Shown here one piece after another: positions 61,640 to 64,000 of a DNA stretch of 64,000 nucleotides. The stretch's first letter is position 1; each line of letters opens with the position of its first letter. The stretch comes from Methylibium sp035762065. Lineage in GTDB: Bacteria; Pseudomonadota; Gammaproteobacteria; Burkholderiales; Burkholderiaceae_C. The notes under the pieces were generated by a model that had not been told where the DNA came from, did not search any database, and worked only from the letters and a program-made list of their open reading frames with translations. Position numbers and translations under genes: made by a program. The DNA lies in NCBI RefSeq assembly GCF_035762065.1, contig NZ_DASTPW010000040.1, positions 1-64,000 of the forward strand, written 5' to 3'.

Positions 61640-63076
61640 TCACTCTTCTTCCGGCTCTTCCTCGTCTTCGTTGGGGTTCCACTCGCTGCCGGGCTGCATC
61701 GGCGGCACGCCACCGGACGCGGTCGTCGTCGAACCCCGCACGTTCTGCTGGTACGGCGAGCGCACCATCGTGCTTTCGGAGCCGTCGGTCTCGACGTTGC
61801 TCAGGGTGATGTAAGCGCTGCTCGAGTCGGTGCGCACGATCGACTCGTCGCCGTTGACGAACCGGCTGTTGTTGATCTGGATGTTGGTGCTGATCTCCTG
61901 TCCGCCGTTGGTGCGGATCGCCTTGCCGAAGGTGTCGGCGTAGAAACCGTTGACGGTGAAGCTGCCGCCCGCATTGAGCTGGAAGATCTTGTCGGTGGCG
62001 TTGAACGCGCCGCCGCCGTTGATGACGACGTCGCCGTCCTCCTTGACCGTCAGCGCGTCCTCGCCGACGTCGGCCCACCACACGTCATCGAGCTGGGCAT
62101 CGCCGTAGGTGTGCACGCCGTCGGCACCCGAGATCTGCACGTTCTTGAGCTTCGCGCCGTTCTCGAGGATGAACACCGGCTTCTGGCCTTCGCCCTGGCC
62201 GCCATCGCCCAGCGACGCGCCAGCCTTGTAGAGCTTGCCGCCGCCGTCGAAGGTCTCGCCCGCCTTGACGACGATCGGCTCGTTGACGGTGACCTCGCCG
62301 GTCGCCGGCGGCAGCGCCTGCGGGCGCCGCGTGGGATCCGAGCCTTTCGGGCCGTCGGTCGGCCCGGTGTCGCCGCCGGGCGGCGTGCCGCCCCCGGGCG
62401 GGGTACCGCCGCCGACATCGTCGTCGCCCTTGGGCTTCTTGCCGCGCTTGGTGTCGCCGGTATCGCCGTAGTCGCCCTTGCCGCCACCGCCGCCCGGCCT
62501 GCCGCCCGGCTTCGTGCCGGGGCTGCCCCCGCCGCCGCCGGGGCCGCCGAAGCCGGGCGAGTCGCCGCCCGGACCGCCGAAGCCTTCCGAGGGCTCTTCG
62601 TCGCTGAACGGATTCTTGTTGCCCATCAGCATCATCAGCATCATGAGCAGCTGCATGATCATCTCGAGCGGCATCCCGCTGCCCGAGGAATCATCGAAGA
62701 GGCCGGAGTTGCCGGTGGTGGCGCCGACCGGGGCCTGGTCCATGTAGCCCGCGCTGTCGGTGTTGTTCCAGCCGAGCGGGTCGCTCGAGCCGAACGGGTC
62801 GGAGCCGGTCGCGCCGGGCCCACCGAAGCCGAACGGGTCGGAGCCGCCGCCCATGGGACTGCCGTTGTTCATGCCGCCGAGAGCGTCGTTCATCGGCGAC
62901 AGCATCTGCAGGAGCTGCTGCATGAACTGCATGATGAACATCAGCATCATGATCTGCTGCAACGGATTGCGCGACGCCGAGCTGGCGAGCGGATCGTTGC
63001 TGGACTCGACGTACGACATCTCGGGCCGGTACGTCGGGGTCCACATGGGGTTCTGGGTCATGACGGGAGCCACCAT
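61640..63076 (-). CDS. Harpin-like protein with PL3 pectate lyase domain (HrpW/PopW-like)
   Basis: 478 residues. N-terminal part has two Met/Leu-rich amphipathic helices (about 38-62 and 136-152, e.g. MIMQLLMMLMMLMG) in Gly/Ser/Pro-rich sequence, then a PL3 pectate-lyase domain (about 262-435) with TVNEPIVVKAGETFDGGGKL, VFILENGAKLKNVQISGADG and DVWWADVGEDALTV. HrpW and PopW share this two-part build; they are secreted harpins that bind pectin. The end is WNPNEDEEEPEEE. AAGGAGG lies upstream of the ATG. Confidence 0.85.
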   Translation of the reverse strand: MVAPVMTQNPMWTPTYRPEMSYVESSNDPLASSASRNPLQQIMMLMFIMQFMQQLLQMLSPMNDALGGMNNGSPMGGGSDPFGFGGPGATGSDPFGSSDPLGWNNTDSAGYMDQAPVGATTGNSGLFDDSSGSGMPLEMIMQLLMMLMMLMGNKNPFSDEEPSEGFGGPGGDSPGFGGPGGGGGSPGTKPGGRPGGGGGKGDYGDTGDTKRGKKPKGDDDVGGGTPPGGGTPPGGDTGPTDGPKGSDPTRRPQALPPATGEVTVNEPIVVKAGETFDGGGKLYKAGASLGDGGQGEGQKPVFILENGAKLKNVQISGADGVHTYGDAQLDDVWWADVGEDALTVKEDGDVVINGGGAFNATDKIFQLNAGGSFTVNGFYADTFGKAIRTNGGQEISTNIQINNSRFVNGDESIVRTDSSSAYITLSNVETDGSESTMVRSPYQQNVRGSTTTASGGVPPMQPGSEWNPNEDEEEPEEE

Positions 63077-63132
63077 GGCAAGCCTCCTTGATCAAGCGGT
63101 TGAGAAGGTGAAAACGAAAGGCGTCGCGCCGC

Positions 63133-63543
63133 TCAGTCGGCGTCGGTGCCTGCTCCCGGCTCCGGCGCCTGAGGCGCTTCGCCGGCGAAGGGATCGCCGA
63201 GCGAGTCGACGAACGACTCCATCAGTAGCAGCAGCAGCATTTGCGCGACCGAGTCGGACGGCTCGTCCCCGCCCGCCCAGTCGGAGTCCGGCCCGGCGAA
63301 CGGGTCGGCGAGTGCGCCGGGGGGCGGGCTGACGTGGCCGTCGCCGGCTTGCGTCGCAAGCATGCGCATCAGCGGCTGCATCGCGCCGTGGATCAGCGTC
63401 AGCAGCCCGAGCATCTGCATCGGGTCCGGGTTCTCGCCGGGGGGCGCGGCATCGTCGTGCCAGGCGCGGTGCTGACGCGATTCGTCGGAGAACCGCGTGA
63501 GCCGGCGGTCGGGCGAGGGACCGGACTGGACCGGTGGCGGCAT
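63133..63543 (-). CDS. Harpin-like companion protein, unknown
   Basis: 136 residues with two Met/Leu-rich helices (PMQMLGLLTLIHGAMQPLMR near 42-62, QMLLLLLMESFVDSL near 98-112) set in Asp/Gly/Pro-rich sequence, with repeated DPFAG. It is like the N-terminal part of the following harpin gene without the lyase domain. The pair lies 56 bases apart behind a perfect PIP box, so it is probably another secreted protein or the harpin's chaperone. Confidence 0.68.
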   Translation of the reverse strand: MPPPVQSGPSPDRRLTRFSDESRQHRAWHDDAAPPGENPDPMQMLGLLTLIHGAMQPLMRMLATQAGDGHVSPPPGALADPFAGPDSDWAGGDEPSDSVAQMLLLLLMESFVDSLGDPFAGEAPQAPEPGAGTDAD

Positions 63544-63599
63544 GGGGGTTCCTGGTACCGATGACGACGGGCGCAGCGCGGGATGCGTTGCGTGAAGGC

Positions 63600-63661
63600 A
63601 TCCTCGACGAGCCGGCCCGCCGGCCTGCGCATTGCGGCGAAGCCCTGCACGGCACAGCGAA
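63600..63661 (-). promoter_or_regulatory. PIP-box promoter for the harpin gene pair
   Basis: Minus strand: perfect TTCGC-N15-TTCGC (63661 to 63637). At the same 31-base spacing stands GAGGAT (63605 to 63600), which fits ANNNT but not the first Y. Downstream genes start at 63543 and 63076. Confidence 0.72.
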
Positions 63662-63770
63662 GTGCGTGCCACCAACCTCCGCCGTTCGCCCCGACCACCG
63701 GGCTTGCCCATTTGCTTATGCCGGATCGCGTCGGCACCATCGCGCCCGTCGCAAGGACGAGGAGATCACG

Positions 63771-64000
63771 ATGGATTCGAGCCCCGGTGTCGTCGCAGCC
63801 CTGCTCGCGCTGGCCGCCCTCGCCGTGCCGGCGGCGGCGCAGGACGCGAAGGCGCTCGCGACCCGCAGCCTCGCGGCCACCTGTGCCAACTGCCACGGCA
63901 CCGACGGCAAGGCCGTGCCGGGCGAATCGATGGCGCGGCTCGCCGGGCTCGACGCGGCCTACTTCACCGAGCAGATGAAGGCCTTCCGCGACGGCAGGCG
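63771..64000 (+). CDS. c-type cytochrome, 3' end cut by window
   Basis: First 76 residues: a signal peptide (GVVAALLALAALAVPAAAQ), then the haem site CANCHGTDGK. The following RLAGLDAAYFTEQMKAF is the pattern of class I cytochromes such as c4/c553 types. GAGGAG lies upstream. It is outside the secretion locus and marks its right border. Confidence 0.85.
   Translation, partial: MDSSPGVVAALLALAALAVPAAAQDAKALATRSLAATCANCHGTDGKAVPGESMARLAGLDAAYFTEQMKAFRDGR

Overview
The window reads as the chromosome of a high-G+C Burkholderiales-type betaproteobacterium. Dense divergent and overlapping operons, a Ralstonia-type Hrp gene order and TTCGC-N15-TTCGC promoter boxes all point there; the genus cannot be told from the sequence alone.

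Region 1 (1-13,475) is a copper-handling genomic island. It holds the 3' part of a multicopper oxidase, a cupredoxin, a DUF411 protein, a CusF-like protein, a 19-cysteine copper-storage four-helix bundle protein, two DUF305 proteins and, on the other strand, a CusCBA efflux operon. A tyrosine integrase sits beside a displaced 3' piece of a tRNA-Asn gene (13,429-13,475), which marks the right end of the island. Its left end lies outside the window.

Region 2 (13,484-29,864) is ordinary chromosome: sulfonate uptake and desulfonation (ssuE-ssuA-ssuA'-ssuDCB), an ethylene-receptor-like histidine kinase, nagA and a glucokinase, an aromatic-degradation operon (hmgA, a DUF2783 protein, an FAD monooxygenase and an MBL-fold protein) with a divergent IclR regulator, and a YeeE/YedE transporter.

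Region 3 (29,880-63,543) is a complete Hrp2-type type III secretion locus. One minus-strand run carries a possible 15-kb operon: accessory gene, lytic transglycosylase, HrpB-like AraC regulator, sctC, sctD, three small E/G/F-like genes, a four-repeat secreted-type protein, hrpB1, sctI, J, K, L, N, O, T. A plus-strand operon carries a GNAT gene, sctU, V, P, Q, R, S, an HpaA-like gene and hpaB. Between them lie a TonB-dependent receptor, FecR and FecI homologues, a GntR regulator and an HrpG-like response regulator: the same set of parts as the Ralstonia PrhA-PrhR-PrhI-(PrhJ)-HrpG-HrpB contact-signalling cascade, except that a GntR protein replaces LuxR-type PrhJ. Four PIP/hrpII boxes with a constant 31-bp gap to a candidate -10 tie the secretion operons and a harpin gene pair to HrpB. 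A PopW/HrpW-like harpin with a pectate-lyase domain closes the cluster. The strongest oddities are a polyacidic tail of about 130 residues on the ATPase regulator SctL, a nine-residue tandem repeat tail on the secretin, and several small genes with no recognised family.

The last 230 bases begin a c-type cytochrome gene.
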